Assembly (NCBI RefSeq): GCF_002078875.1
Contig: NC_034412.1
Span: 30,867,065 to 30,931,064, forward strand
DNA: 64,000 nt
Reading direction: 5' to 3'
From: Numida meleagris
Lineage: Eukaryota; Chordata; Aves; Galliformes; Numididae
Every line of letters starts with the position of its first letter. Within the stretch, counting starts at the first letter, position 1. A model generated the notes under the pieces. It was not told the DNA's origin. It did no database searches and saw only the letters and a program-made list of their open reading frames with translations. Both the position numbers and the translations under genes were made by a program. This document shows, one piece after another, positions 47,901 through 60,700 of this stretch.

Positions 47901-48629
47901 ATAGGGAAAATCATGACTTGTTGTATATCAGCTTGTATTTTTATGTTGTCTTGCTGTACTTGATTGTCCTTTCATCCTGACAGAAGAGGAACATCACCTT
48001 GATGCCCAACAGATCTTAACCTATGTGGGAGAGGAGTTCCTGGGGGTAATGGATATAGACTAGGATGCATCTCTGCTGCTCCTGAAGGTGGGATCTGATG
48101 ACCAGAGATATTAACAGTAGCCAGAAACCAGAAATCCTGCTTCTTCTTAGAGACTGTCTTCCATGTAAGAATTGGTTCTTGGCTTTTTGTCACTTTTGCA
48201 TTCAATACTCACTGGGATTCTCTGTTTCAAGGGAGGAAGATCTTCCCACTTGATGTAGATTCAGAAAATTTGAGATTTTGTTTTTGTTTTTCCTTATCAT
48301 TTTTGCCTCCATACTTGAGAAACAAGTCTCAGCGGATGCTTCAGAGACTGAAGCAAGTCTATCATTTTTTCACAGGTATTTTTCATTTATGTTAGATAGA
48401 ATCTCAGTTTAATTTTAATGAACTTCTCTGATAAAACCATGCATTCTTCATTAGTATTATACTATGGTAATATGTAGAAGGTTGAACTAAAGGAAAGGGA
48501 ATGTATGTGGTATAATCACAGTGATTTCTACTTCAAATATTTTTGACTGTTATATTTTTACAGTCGTAATTTCAGTCAACTTTAAGAGTTTTAATTTGTA
48601 GAATACATTAGTTTTATAATTTTATCCTT
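44979..48629. other. Unique AT-rich sequence, 3.7 kb
   Basis: No gene recognised. T-run near 46969-46979 and A-run at 47008-47021. 47972-48205 is slightly GC-richer with a 77-codon minus-strand frame without features. Confidence 0.5.
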
Positions 48630-49585
48630 CTCTCTAAATTGGAGAGGTATGCATTTGAAGGATGGACTGTTTGGTGGATTAAGAATTGGTTGGCTGGATG
48701 CAGCCAAAGTGTTATGATCAATGGTTCTATGTCAGGGTGGAGGCCGGTCATGAGTGGTGTCCCTCAGGCGTCGGTCTTGGGACTGGTGCTCTTCAGTATG
48801 TTCATCAGTGACATAGACAATGGCACCGAGTGCACCCTCAGCAAGTTTGCAGATGACACCAAGCTGAGCAGAGCTGTCGATACAGTAGGGGGAAGGGAAG
48901 CCATCCAGAGGGACCTGGACAGGCTGGAGAAGTGCGCCCATGTGAACCTAATGAGGTTCAACAAGGCCAAATGCAAGGTGCTGCACTTGGGCTGGGGCAA
49001 TCCCAGGTATTTGTACAGGCTGGGGGAAGAACTCCTCGAGAGCAGCCCTGTGGAAAAAAACTTGAGGGTCCTGGTGGATGAGAACCTGGACATGAGCCAG
49101 CAGTGCGTGCTGGCAGCCTGGAAGGCCAACTGTGTTCTGGGCTGCATTAAAAGAGGAGTGGCCAGCAAGGAGAGGGAGGTGGTGGTCCCCCTCTACTTGG
49201 CTCCTGTGAGGCCCCATCTGGAGTACTGTGTCCAGGCCTGGGGCCCCCGGCACAAGAAAGATGTGGAGCTCTTGGAACAGCTCCACAGAAGGGCCACCAA
49301 GATGATCAGAGGGCTGGAGCACCTCTCCTACGAGGAAAGGTTGAGGGAACTGGGCTTGTTTAGCTTGGAGAAGACAAGGCTCTGGGGAGACCTCATTGTG
49401 GCCTTCCAATATTTGAAGGGAGCGTATAAACAGGAGGGGGTATGACTGTTTACATGGGTGGATAGTGATAGGACAAGGGAGAATGTTTTTTAACTAAGAC
49501 GGGAGGTTTAGGTTAGATATTAGGAGGAAGTTTTTCACTCAGAGGGTGGTGATGCACTGCAACAGGTTGCCTAAGGAGGTTGTGG
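48630..49585 (+). mobile_element. CR1 LINE, reverse transcriptase-bearing copy, 3'-truncated
   Basis: It starts at tctctaaattggagagg (palm region of reverse transcriptase) and runs through motif B, the FADD catalytic motif, the thumb and the C-terminal region into the 3' untranslated region (actcagagggtggtgatgca). It stops near 49585, before the normal CR1 terminus. Losing the 3' end is unusual because LINE copies begin synthesis there, so a later deletion or rearrangement is likely. Confidence 0.95.
48639..49445 (+). pseudogene. CR1 ORF2 reverse transcriptase fragment, 268 codons open
   Basis: The longest open frame in the window. Residues 39-48 are [10 protein letters not shown] (motif B, usual form SGVPQGSVLG), residues 70-73 are the catalytic FADD, followed by TKLS, then [17 protein letters not shown], the [11 protein letters not shown] and [10 protein letters not shown] segments and GLFSLEKTR near the end. 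The frame has no stop for about 268 codons and opens without an ATG (TTG at 48639). It lacks the endonuclease domain and the front half of reverse transcriptase, so it cannot retrotranspose. The Gly to Ala in motif B and the missing 3' end show it is not a recent active copy, although drift has left the frame intact. Confidence 0.92.
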
Positions 49586-50463
49586 GAAATACAAGATAAA
49601 CTTGTTCACTACCTGTGGGACCTTTAGATCATTTATTTAGCCAAGCCTGTCTTTAAAACCCAGATGCTGCTCTGGAGAAACCTGCCTTTCTATATTGCAT
49701 CTGACAGTTTCAATAGTAGCATTGCAGCTGTGCTGGTTTAGCAGAGATAAGGTAGAACTTGTATAGAGGACTGTTTGTATTTCACTCTGCCAAGTGATAC
49801 AGCTGAGTAGAAGGCAGTGCTACAGAAGTTTATAATCCCTTTCAGTTACAGAAGAGCAGAGAATCCTAAAGAAAGGCAAAAAATGCGCTGAGCTTCTCTT
49901 TTTCTGGAGGATGAAGGTGAGGGAAGTCTTACATCTCTTTTAGTCAAATGGGATTGTATGAAGGCTAAACAGCTGAAAATGTTGAATGGTCAATGGTGAG
50001 CAATTTGCCCACTGGCTTTTCCCAGAGAATTCACCTGAAAAGAATGACCTTGTAGGTACTCTGGAAAGAAGAATGTCCTCAGGTAAAAAAATCCTCAGCA
50101 CAGAGGACTGTTGTGTAAAAAGTCTTAGGTCTTTTAGGAAGAGGAGAAATTTCAAGAGAAGTTGAATTCAGGATACTTGACAAATTAGATCTATCAGTCT
50201 GAGTTGTTAATAGTCTGAAATGTTTAACAGGAGATTTGCAATACTCTTACATTAGTCTCCTTCAACTAAATAAACATGTAACTGATGGCCAGCAGTTATT
50301 TTCTCTATGACGTTTGTTAAACTCCTCACCTGGGTACGTATCATTTTCTTTTCTCCAGTATGTCTTTATAGGAATTAGATTTATTTTCTTTTTCTAAAAA
50401 TACAGCCAAAGAAACTTGTGAATCATCTGCTTTGATATAATGCCTGAAATATAATGTATGCCT
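49586..50463. other. Unique sequence between two CR1 copies
   Basis: No gene recognised. The missing 3' tail of the left CR1 is not found here, and the right CR1 restarts at an earlier point of the element, so these are two separate insertions and not one interrupted copy. Confidence 0.5.
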
Positions 50464-50815
50464 TAGGGTTGTTTAGCTTAGAGGTTTCCAGGGACACCTT
50501 ATTAAAGCCTTCCAATGTGTAAACAGCCTGCAAGGAACATGTGAAAAGACTGTTTACCGTGGTGTGTAGTGATAGCACAAGAGGTAATGTTTTTTAAACT
50601 ATAGAAGGGAATATTTAGATTAGATGATAGAAGGGAATCCTTCACTCAGAGGGTGTTGAGACACTCACTCTGGTGGATGCCCGGTCCCTGGAGGTGTTCA
50701 AGATTGGATAGAGCCCTGGGCGACTAGGTGGGAGGTATCCATGCTTATGGCAGGGGGATTGGAACTAGATGACCTATAAGTTTTTTCCAACCCAAACCAT
50801 TCTGTCATTCTCTGA
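50464..50815 (+). mobile_element. CR1 LINE 3' fragment, plus strand
   Basis: It begins at the GLFSLE position (gggttgtttagcttagagg) and continues to a standard 3' end (ggaggtgttcaagattgga, ccaacccaaaccattctgtc). It is strongly diverged, with indels. Same strand as the copy 0.9 kb to its left. Confidence 0.92.
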
Positions 50816-52422
50816 GGAAATATATAGCGATTTTTTCCTATTTTCTCACTGACCTGAATATATTGTAAAATTGGTTAGATAATTATGAAATATGTGATTT
50901 CTCAAACATTTTCACCGCTGTATGGATTTGGAATTTTGACAGTATGCTATCAAAAATCCCTTTTGAACTGCGAAGGGTTATTTGTGAAGCCTGGATGATG
51001 AAGCAATTTATCAAAGCATGTGAAGTGACAAAACTAAGAGGACTTAAAATTTTACTTTTCCTCATAGACAGAGAGCAAACTGCCAAGAGGAATAGAAAAC
51101 AAACACGACTACCTGCGGTATATTGTGTACAAGAATAATATAAAAGGTCTGATATTTTGATAGACCTTTCTTGTGATGTGTGCCTTAATCTCCAATAATA
51201 GATCAATCTACTAAAAGAAAAAGATATCCTAAATTTAAATATCTGAATATTCATGTGACATGCATTTAAGAATCATTCAGCTCCAAAGGCTCCACTATGT
51301 GTCTCTGTAAATGCTAGCTAATACTTTGCATTTCTGTGAATATGTTTCTGTGTAAAGCAGATAATGCCCTTTTCCAGCTTCCTAATTTCTTTTCATAGCA
51401 GGAGCTGTAAGAAAAGTAAACAAAAGCGTAAAGCAAAACAATACAAAAAAAACAACCAAATAAAAATCCCTGGCTACCCACAAGGCCTGAAGCTTCTATA
51501 TAAAGCCTTCAACTTATATAATTTGCTAGGATTAATTCTTTAAAAGAATAAAAAAATTTTGTGGTTTTTTTTAATTGAATCTCAGCTGTTTTAGCATAAA
51601 TCCATTTACCATCTTTTCCAAATTTTCTGTAAAGTTATTTCAAACAAGGTCAGTGTAGCAAAGGCAAGTTGCTATGGTTAAATCTCGATGAAGCTAATAT
51701 TGCAGAGTTAAGATGAAGCTGGGGAGACATGTCTCAGAACATAGGATATAGATGCAAGCCAGTCTTAACTGGTGTTTGTAAAGCTTTCATAATTTCATTG
51801 AGTTTAAGGCTGGAAAGGAGTATTTCATCTGATCTGACCTTTTTTTTTGTATCACAGGCCATAATGGTTAACAGTATTTGAAGGCCAAAAATCCTAATTA
51901 GACTAAAACACTAATTTCTTCAGGGCACTACATGGAGACCACATCAAGACATTTATCTTGGCGGAAAGTTAGTTAGATGAGATACACTTACATGATTGCA
52001 ATTTCTTTTTGTGTGGTAAGTGTAGCTGAAGAGACAGTAACCTTATGAAAAAGCTGAATTAGATGCCTTCATTAATATTTTCACAGTTGATGGAAGAATG
52101 AATGTAGAAACTGTACTCTCTAAACACAGTTGTCTTTCAAAGACTGTGTGTTATATTATTGTTTGTCTTTTTTTCTTTATACACAGAAAAAAAGGCATTT
52201 TCAATTTTTCACTTGTGCCAAATATTTATTTATGAAGAATTCTGAATAGTCTTACACAGCCTTCTGCATAATCTCTCAACTTTGAAGTATTATGTGCAAT
52301 GTGTATTTTTCAGGCTTCTGTTGTATTAAAACCATTTCATTAGATGATTGATGAGAAAAGGCATAGCTAAGATCTCTCTAGTTTTATAATGTGTATCTGG
52401 GACAAAATCAAATATCTTTCTT
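50816..52422. other. Unique AT-rich sequence
   Basis: No gene recognised. Opposite-strand frames at 50883-51254 (minus) and 50944-51138 (plus) overlap and show no family features. Confidence 0.5.
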
Positions 52423-52495
52423 GCCCATGGCAAGGTGTTTGTAACAAGATGATCTCTAAGGTCCCTTCCAACCCAAACCATTCTGTGATTCTATA
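52423..52495 (+). mobile_element. CR1 LINE 3' tip, plus strand, about 73 bp
   Basis: It reads gcccatggcaaggtg, gatgatctctaaggtccctt and ccaacccaaaccattctgtg: the terminal part of CR1. Extreme 5' truncation. Confidence 0.9.
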
Positions 52496-54880
52496 AGAAG
52501 ACAAGGAGCAATATTTTTTCTCTGTACATTTTCAGCATTTTGGAGCATAGAGAGTTAAAGATACCACTTTTGTGTTTGAGATTTTTTTTTTCTTCTCTGA
52601 ATGTGCTTACTGATTTTTTTATCCTTTTTTTTTTTTTGTGAATCTCCCTCTTGCTAGTTTTATGTGATTTGTCTAGTTTTTGACTCGAAAGACATAGTCA
52701 ATAGTTGATCTTACTTCACTTTCTCTTACTTTTTTTTATAGACCTTAGCTACATTCCATTCAGTCATCCGGTTAATTAACTCATATTGAATTTAGCCTCT
52801 AATATTTTATTACATACCAGATCTACTAATTTATAGTGGATGTTCATCAGAGTGATCTATTTCTCATGCTGTAGGGCGATCTCTTTCGTAAGGTGAATAT
52901 ATTAAGATGATGTTGACAGGATAAGGCTGTCTTCTAAATGTTTTTTAATATTCCAAGGTTTTTTAAAAGAGTCACATTAATGATTTATTAAATTACTTCA
53001 TTTAAGAATCTTGGCTAAAACTTTTTCAATTCGTTTGAAGATAGTTACTTTTTGACAGCTGCTAGATTATCTTTTCCGTTTCTTCAGAATCACCGGGATG
53101 GAAATTCACTTTCTGCCATTCCTGTTGTAGAACAGAAGTATCTGTTGAACATATTCCTTCTTCAAACATTCTAGCAGCTGCATCAGTTGATCTATACAAA
53201 CTTGAGAAGTTTCTTCTTTTTTGTTGCTACAGAACTGCTGTTCACTGAAAAGATTTAGAGCAGTTTCTAAAACCAGACCCTTTCAGTTAAGTTCTAATAG
53301 TCAGGCATGTGAATTCCCATCTTTCAAAATGTGGGGCAGGACGCAGACTGACTCAAATATTTTATCTCAGGTACAGGGCATGTGATTTTAATTAGTGTAG
53401 AAACAGATGCATTCCTTTATTCTCACATAACATTTGAAACTATTTTTTCTCTAATATACCACAAAACTTTTCTGTAGTGTAGGTGACTTGCTGTTTGGGA
53501 CCTATTAGATGAAAACTTATTCTCAAGAACAGATTAAATTGTAGGTAAAGAGACACGGAGAAGCAACTATTTTTTCTTGTAGAAGTGCTATAGGTATGTG
53601 CTACTTCTCTTTAGTGTCCTAAAACGTACACATACACACAAGTTTTTCAACACCTGATATAATTGCACTACATTCTACTGTAAGAGAAAAGATAAACCCA
53701 TCATCCACCCACAAGATTCCTTAATTGGCCTAGGAATCCTGGATGAAGTGATTGATCTTGCACAGCTGTTTGTAGCAATGCATGACAAATATATTTGCAA
53801 TTGACAGAGAGAGATGACACCGTAATTGACAGCTTACTTTTCTTCTATATATTTTTTTAAGCTAGGAGATCAATTGGACATCTCCAAAGTTTGGAAAGGA
53901 AAAATAGATCTGTTTCTACTTCCAATTATTTTTATTCTTCATGGCATGCTGAAACCTGTCACAGCTAAGACCAGATTGTCCAGTTTTAATTTGGTTTGCA
54001 CTCTTTCATGGAAATAACTTCTATTACACTTTGTCAAAATAAATGACACTGCTAAGGTGATTGCAGGCATGTATCTCAACTTACTGCAAGCCTGGGAATC
54101 TCAGTGTAGAGAAGTACCCAAGTGCCTATTTACCTTAAATTAATCGGACAAATGCATTATGTAAAAGAAAAGAAGCTTTTTTGGGCAAACAAATGTCTTC
54201 CTTTAATGGAAGTCTTTTTAAAAATGGTAACGGTACTGACAATTCCAGAATGAAAAGTAGCAACCACATTCAACAAAGCAATTACTGTTCTTTTTGGCAA
54301 CAGCCTCAATCACTGGATGGCGGTCTGTCTATGTTGGATATGGAAGTGCTGATCTTAATTGTATGTGGGGCGTGAGTTGACAGAATACTGGAGTGCAAGC
54401 ATGCGTGAACTCAGGAAGATATGAAACCTTTTCTTGAAGAAGCAACCTCTGCTGTTTCCTTCATGTTGTTCTAGTGTTCTCTAAAACATCTTCACTTTAC
54501 TCTTTCGCCATGAATAGACTATTATACATAGCCTGCCAGTGTGCCTCTTTTCCTTAATTATCTAATTGTAACTGACATGTATGCCCCTGGTTCATCACCA
54601 ACCAGCAAATGAAGCTGAAAAGCAGAGTGAATAATTTTGCTTCTCCAGAGAAAAAAGTAAAATTCTCTGATTTTCCTCCGCACATGCCATTTTTTTGTAT
54701 TTTTGCAAAGAAAATACCCCCAGGATGGAGAATCTGTGGTGAAGCTAAGTTGTTTTGTAGATATAAATGATGACTGCGTCATTCATCTTCAAAGGAATGT
54801 TTGTGTGTGTGTGAGCCTGAGAGGTTAATGGTGGGTGGAGGATGCAAAGAGGTTGTGCGCTAGTCTACAGTGTCCTGGCA
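52496..54880. other. Unique AT-rich sequence
   Basis: No gene recognised. 53690-53840 and 54120-54400 are non-repetitive with scattered CpG and TAAT motifs and might be conserved non-coding DNA. T-runs lie near 52618-52638. Confidence 0.4.
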
Positions 54881-55250
54881 GGAATTGACAGAAGTACAGA
54901 AGAGAGATGGTGATTGATGTGAAAGGCTGAGAGGAGCAGAGAAGAAACTGAAGGAAAGCTTGCAGGAACTGGGAAGAAAAGAGACAGGTGGATAATATGG
55001 AAAGAAATGGCAAGATAAATACTGCAGAAGTGTGTAAGTTTGAAAAGAAAATGGAAAGATTTGAAGATACAGTGAAACAGAAAGTAACAATGCAAAAAAA
55101 AAAATCAAGAGAAGGGGAAACAAGTGAAAAATGCAAAGAGAAACTATGGGAGCTGAGAAAATGGCTGCTTAATGAAAGCTGGAGGCAAATGTGTTTTCTC
55201 TGTTTTAGAATGTTAATGAGGAACAGATTAGTCAAATGGAGATAAGAAGA
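54881..55250. other. Purine-rich tract (strand asymmetry), about 370 bp
   Basis: The plus strand is strongly enriched in G and A over several hundred bases without being a simple repeat. As a result, overlapping frames stay open on the minus strand (153, 87 and 76 codons, very rich in Ser, Phe and Leu) and one on the plus strand (85 codons, rich in Lys and Glu). These frames are side effects of composition and not genes as far as I can see. Confidence 0.6.
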
Positions 55251-57593
55251 CATCTTATAGCTTGTCTGAGGCAGGAAAGAGCCCAAGGCTTAAACTGAGA
55301 AGGAGCATTATTTAGCAAAAATAGATTTTCAGTAAGGAGTAAGATATGTTTTGTATTGTGAAGAAATTCAGTAATCAGGAAAGAAAGATTTTTTTTTTTT
55401 TAATGTAGAAGATATTACAAACCAGGTAGGCATTTTCATTACTACTGCTCTTTGATTTTTTCTGCAGAGTCCTGTGTTTTTCTGGGATGTGTGGCTGGAA
55501 AGCTGAGACCACAGCACAGCTGCAGTAGTTATGAATGATGGATGAAGACTGGAATAGAAAGGAGATTTTTTCTTTAATGCTTTTAATATAATTCGTTATT
55601 CTCTAAGTCTGGCCTTGCAGCTTTCCAGGTGTATGTTATAAAGATAAGGACACACTTGCAGCCACAGGACTCGCTTAAAGGTTGTAAGGTCTGACACATC
55701 TGAACCAGTCATGGAGGCCTCCTATCCATGTGAATGTACACTTCTCCTTCCTAGATATTAATCACTGCATAAGGTGTGTAGCATAGCACTGTGGAATGCA
55801 AATTTCTTTCAAACTAAGATTTTTCTAACTGACTGGTGGAACAGTCATGAATGTTCATCTGTAAAAATGTGAAAATCTGCTGGTCTCTAAGTTATTTGGA
55901 AAGAAAATAACAGAAAAGGCTAAAGGGTGGATATAGAGTCACCTTTCCTTGATCTCTGGGGAGAGGAGGGAGGGGTACTTTATTTTGAAAAACATTCTTG
56001 CAGGCTATCAGTCTTTTGCATATTCAGTACCAGTGGAAACCAAATTCAAATCTGGTATAGTCCAAATAATTTTATTTTCAGAGTTGCTCCTTTCAACAGC
56101 TGTGTTTTTGATCCAGAAGCATAGAATGCATCAATTTAACTGAAGCAGCTACTGTCCTTTGCTTTAGCCTCACCAGATTTTTTATGCTCAGTAATTTCCT
56201 TATACATTTTAGCAAGTCAAATGTACGCTCTCTTTCTATGCCCATTCCCAATTTGTTTATTTTCAATGGAAGCAGATGCACATTAGAACCACAGTTTTGG
56301 GTAATATGCTACTATGTGCCAAATTACAGTGATATCCCCAACGCTTTGTACAACACTCCAGCAGCGCAAAAATGGTTGATTGCTACCTGTTGTCTTACCA
56401 AACACTGGAGTAATTATTACAGTGATGCATATTGCTACCTTGAAACTGTTTGGAACAGATTTTACATGTGAGTATTCTTCACCAAGTAGCACACTAAGCT
56501 AGAGAGCTGTAAACTGCAGACCTGAATCAATACCGTATCTAGCAACAAAGTACAAAACATAAATGGAAGAAAATGCATGCCATACACTGACAAATGGCAA
56601 TGAATATGATGAACAAAAAGAAAAAGAATAAATTAGCACTTCTCTTTCTCTGCCTCAGTGTCCCAGAAAACTGTATATAGATGATAGCTTTACATAGTAC
56701 TGAACTGTTGCAGCTGCTAATCTTTTTTTCTGTCAGAAGAGCTAGTCCCATTTTATGCTCTATTTTCACTTCTTTTTTGTAGAGTTCCAAAACCCAACAT
56801 TATATTTTTTATGAACATTTCCACTGAGTGTCTACACTTCTGAAAATATTATTGTAATTCTAAATTTATAATTCATCTTTTAAAAAAGAGAAGCAGGGTT
56901 CTATGGCAATTCAAAATTGCCTTTCCTTATTAAGCTATTCTGGTGTCAGTGCAGTTCGTATCACTAGGTCTGCAGTCATCACAGATCATGGTTGATATCC
57001 AAAAGGATGTTAAAAATGTGAATACGGTCAGAGAATTTTCTTCATTTCCACAGTTAAAGCACATTAAAATACTTCTCAGTTTCAGATTACTTTCTAAAGC
57101 AATGGTCTTTTGCAGAAATTCCTTGGAGTTTCAGAGATTTTGATTTGACCGGGTCAGTGGGCACTCATAACTTTTGCGTATTCTCTGTGTTAAAAAAACA
57201 AACAAACAAACAAAAAAAACCTGTGTTGAAAACATCTTTTATTTTTGAAAAAATAAATGTAGGGGCTTTTCACCTTTTCTCCCTTAGGCCCATAAACAAA
57301 AACAAAATGAAATTTTTCCTGCAGGAAAGCTGTATTTCATATCCATTGAAGTAATGCTAAACCTCAGTTCGTTTAACAGCTTGAATTACCTTTTATTTGG
57401 TATAAGTTTGAGATTAGTTTTTGACATAATCAGATGTAAAAAATATATGCAGATGTTCAGGCAGTATTGGATCTCATGAAAAGCCCTCAAAATTAATCCA
57501 TTATTTGTGTAGAGATTCTCTTTCATGAATCACAGTGTTGAGGTACTCCCTCCCATCTTCCTTGGTGCTAGCAGCCAGCTTTGCTGGGAAAGG
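55251..57593. other. Unique AT-rich sequence
   Basis: No gene recognised. A (AAAC)n run lies at 57192-57219. Frames up to 95 codons are present on both strands at 55900-56500 without family features. Confidence 0.5.
57192..57219. repeat. (AAAC)n microsatellite with A flanks
   Basis: Three to four AAAC units inside A-rich flanks. Confidence 0.85.
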
Positions 57594-57626
<33 letters not shown>

Positions 57627-57636
57627 AAGAAAGAAA
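57594..57636. repeat. Poly(A) run (31) plus GAAA repeat
   Basis: Thirty-one A followed by three GAAA units. Could be the tail of a retroposed transcript, but no recognised gene body lies to its left. Confidence 0.9.
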
Positions 57637-57746
57637 CGTAGAAGACCTAGTGCCACCACTGCTGAGTTTACAATAATTCTATTGCCGTAAACATAAAGAC
57701 TAGCTTTTGTGCCTCAGTAACTGCTCCAGAAGTCTGATGTGTTGGG

Positions 57747-57760
57747 AAAAAAAAAAAAAN

Positions 57761-57794
<34 letters not shown>
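57747..57794. repeat. Poly(A) run of 48 with one N
   Basis: A 48-base A homopolymer with the window's only ambiguous base at 57760. The exact length is not trustworthy in any assembly. Confidence 0.95.
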
Positions 57795-57795
<1 letters not shown>

Positions 57796-60700
57796 AAGGT
57801 TGGTGGAATGCACTTTTGACTTTTGCAGAGATTTCAGTGTTATCTGTTCTTCTGCAAGCCCAGGCAACTTTTGCTCTTTGTTGTGATATTGGGTATCGCT
57901 ATTGTTTTTCATTACTGTATTCTAGGGACCATGACATTGGACTGCTTTGTTGCTTTCTAGCTCAATCCAAATGGTCATTAACCAAAAATGAAGGTTAAGG
58001 AAAATACATAGAAATATTTGCTTTTCACGAGGGAGAATACACAGCTCAGTTACTAAGATTTATCGAAGTTTAAATGCCAAGAGCGTGAACAGCCTCTGTT
58101 TAATCTCTATGTTTAAAACTGAAACGAGTATGACACAAACCATTCTATTTCCTACTCACAGAAAAGAACCTTAGGAATGTACTAGTTTTTGCACGGTATG
58201 ATATCTTGAGGGTTGTCTTCAGGATTTCATTTGGATTTAATTTTTTTTCATTTGTTTTCCCTTTGTCCTCCCCTACTACTGGTATTTCTGAATATTGCAG
58301 CAAAGGAACTTGAAATCTACATGTAAATGAACAGGGAAGTAAAAGTCAAGATAAAGGAATGATAGAGTCTTGGCAGGGCTTGCCTTAGAAGACATATGGA
58401 AAACAGTGTGTGAAAGACTCTGAAAGACCACGGTAGATATGCTGACTTAACTTTTAGTTTCTTCAGATATAAAGAATGCACACTTGGACAGTTAGGAATA
58501 ATTCCTATCTTGTGTGTTGCTGAAGCTTTAAGCAGTTATTTCTTGGTGTGAAATTTTGGCTGATATGTATTTTATTTTTTTTTCTGTTAGTATTGGTAGT
58601 TATTTTAATGTAATAAAAATATTCATCTTCTAAGATGTTAATCTTCAGTCATCTATGTATTCCTCTATAAAAGTATAATTTGAATAGTTGCCACATAGCT
58701 AAAAAGATGATCAGATGCATCCATGCTTTGTCATGTTCATGCTTCTCTCTGCCATTAAGAAAATCACATTTGTGTCTGTGTAAATCAAAATGTCAAATAC
58801 CACAACATGACGGGGAAAATGACAACCATTTTTGGACGTTTTAAAGCATTGTTAATGAATTTAAATAATGGTATAGCTAGAATTGCTCTGTAGATTAAAT
58901 GGGGATATAACAATTGTCTTTGTTCTTTCTTCTCAAAACTGGAAGCAGATTATTAGTTAACAGTTATGTGTTTAATCAACAAAGCAATTGTGTGTGATAT
59001 CCTCATTTACTCTTCTTGGTGTTTTTTCAAGTAAAAATAATATAAACAGAAGGAAATTCAAAAGCTAGAATAAGGAGAGCATCAAGGAGGAGTGGTGCTT
59101 GTTTCTGAAAGCGTTGTTTGAAGTTAGTCCCTTTTGCTGAGAAGTGTGTAGAAATATTTTGAGTGGTTATGGAAAAATTATTTCCCATAATTCTATCTCA
59201 GAGCCCCAATGTTAGATGATTTGTTTAAATGCTGTTTACTCTATTGTGAAGCACTCATTCCCTAGCGTTTCTGGGAAAGAGAATCTGAGAGATGCCACCG
59301 GAAGCATGAGAGACTCAAACAATAGTCCTCCACTTAGTAAACAACAACAATGGAATGTTTGACTCATGTCCACCTCACAGCAGAATTTTGACAATCCTGC
59401 TTTATCTCTATTCTTGAAACACAGAGTCAGATTTTAATTGATTACTGAAATACGTGATCCTCATCAGACTGGTAACATCTATATTGGATCAGTCTTGATT
59501 AGGTGTGTCTTAATGTTGGGGCCAGGGTTGTGGGAACTTGCATGAGCAGTGTTTAGGGTAGTAATGATGAAACAGACATGGTAACTGCTGTGAAAATCTC
59601 TGCAGTATCCCAGCAAGAGACTGCGATTCTACATGGGATTGTTACCTCATGATCAGCACGCAGGGGGATCATAACAGTGATGTGAAATGGGACAGAAAGA
59701 GACTGCCAGTGAGGAAGTCCCCTTCTGCACTGAATTAGCCTGAAGTGTTATATTTTTTTTCTGTTTACAGTTGTCCCTGTAGTCTGTACTAATGACATTA
59801 TCTGATGATCGCATCCCATCATGGATTGTTCTCAGAGACCTGAGAGCTGATGGAAAATATTATTTTTGTAACACCTGTTACATCCCCATCTCCTGTTGGA
59901 CATTTGTTTCCCCCTTTGGCTTGATGCCATGCTACATTTTCCACAGTCCGTTCTCCTCTGTTACAAAGACAGTTTGGTTTCCTGGGTTATAGCTGCCCGG
60001 GGCTACTGCTTCTATCAATATTGTCTCATCTTTTCTGTATCAGTATTATCTGATGTGGCCTTAGATGCTGCTAGCATATAAATTACATTGTTGATTCTTG
60101 ATGGTTTCTTGCACTTTGAATTGAGTTATAGCTTTTACAAATGTGATCTTGCTCTGAGAGAGAACTCTGACAACTTGTCATTCCGGGAGTCTGTGACTGT
60201 CTTGTCTTATATTAATTCATGTTATAAAGCCCACTCTTTTGGTGCTCAGTAAGAGCATAAGCTCCTGTACTAACATCCTCTACTGGCACTTCTTGGCTAC
60301 ATCTGTCAATATTTTGCCAAAGGGCTTTACTCTTAGGCACTTCTCCTTCCCACCTAAATTTTGTCATTTCTACTTTTTCCCTTGTGGTTTTCTGACATTT
60401 CTCTGGGAACTGCCTATTCAAATTTTACTCTGTTCTGCAAGCTGTTTTGTTTGTTTCAAAATATAGCTGAGATGAAAATTGCAGTTATTAAAAAAGAATT
60501 TAAAAATCGATGTTTGTACGTGTGCCATATATTTATAACAAAATCACAGTACTGCATTTGCATGTGGGTTATATTAAGCTTTCAATACCTCCTGGAGGCT
60601 TTCTCAGAACTTTATTAAAATCACACACATTATTTTTTCATAATTGGAAAGATACTTGGAATGTGTTAAAATATTTAAATTGTGTTAAATAAGATAGGAT

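Noticed and set aside
48732..49409. Minus-strand frames of 69, 134 and 153 codons
   Set aside because: Antisense shadows of the plus-strand CR1 reverse transcriptase.
49586..50463. Idea that the CR1 pieces on either side are one copy split by an insertion
   Set aside because: The right piece restarts upstream of where the left piece ends in element order, so they overlap and must be separate.
54825..55286. Minus-strand 153-codon hydrophobic frame
   Set aside because: Explained by the purine-rich plus strand, which removes stops in several frames at once; composition is Ser/Phe/Leu low-complexity.
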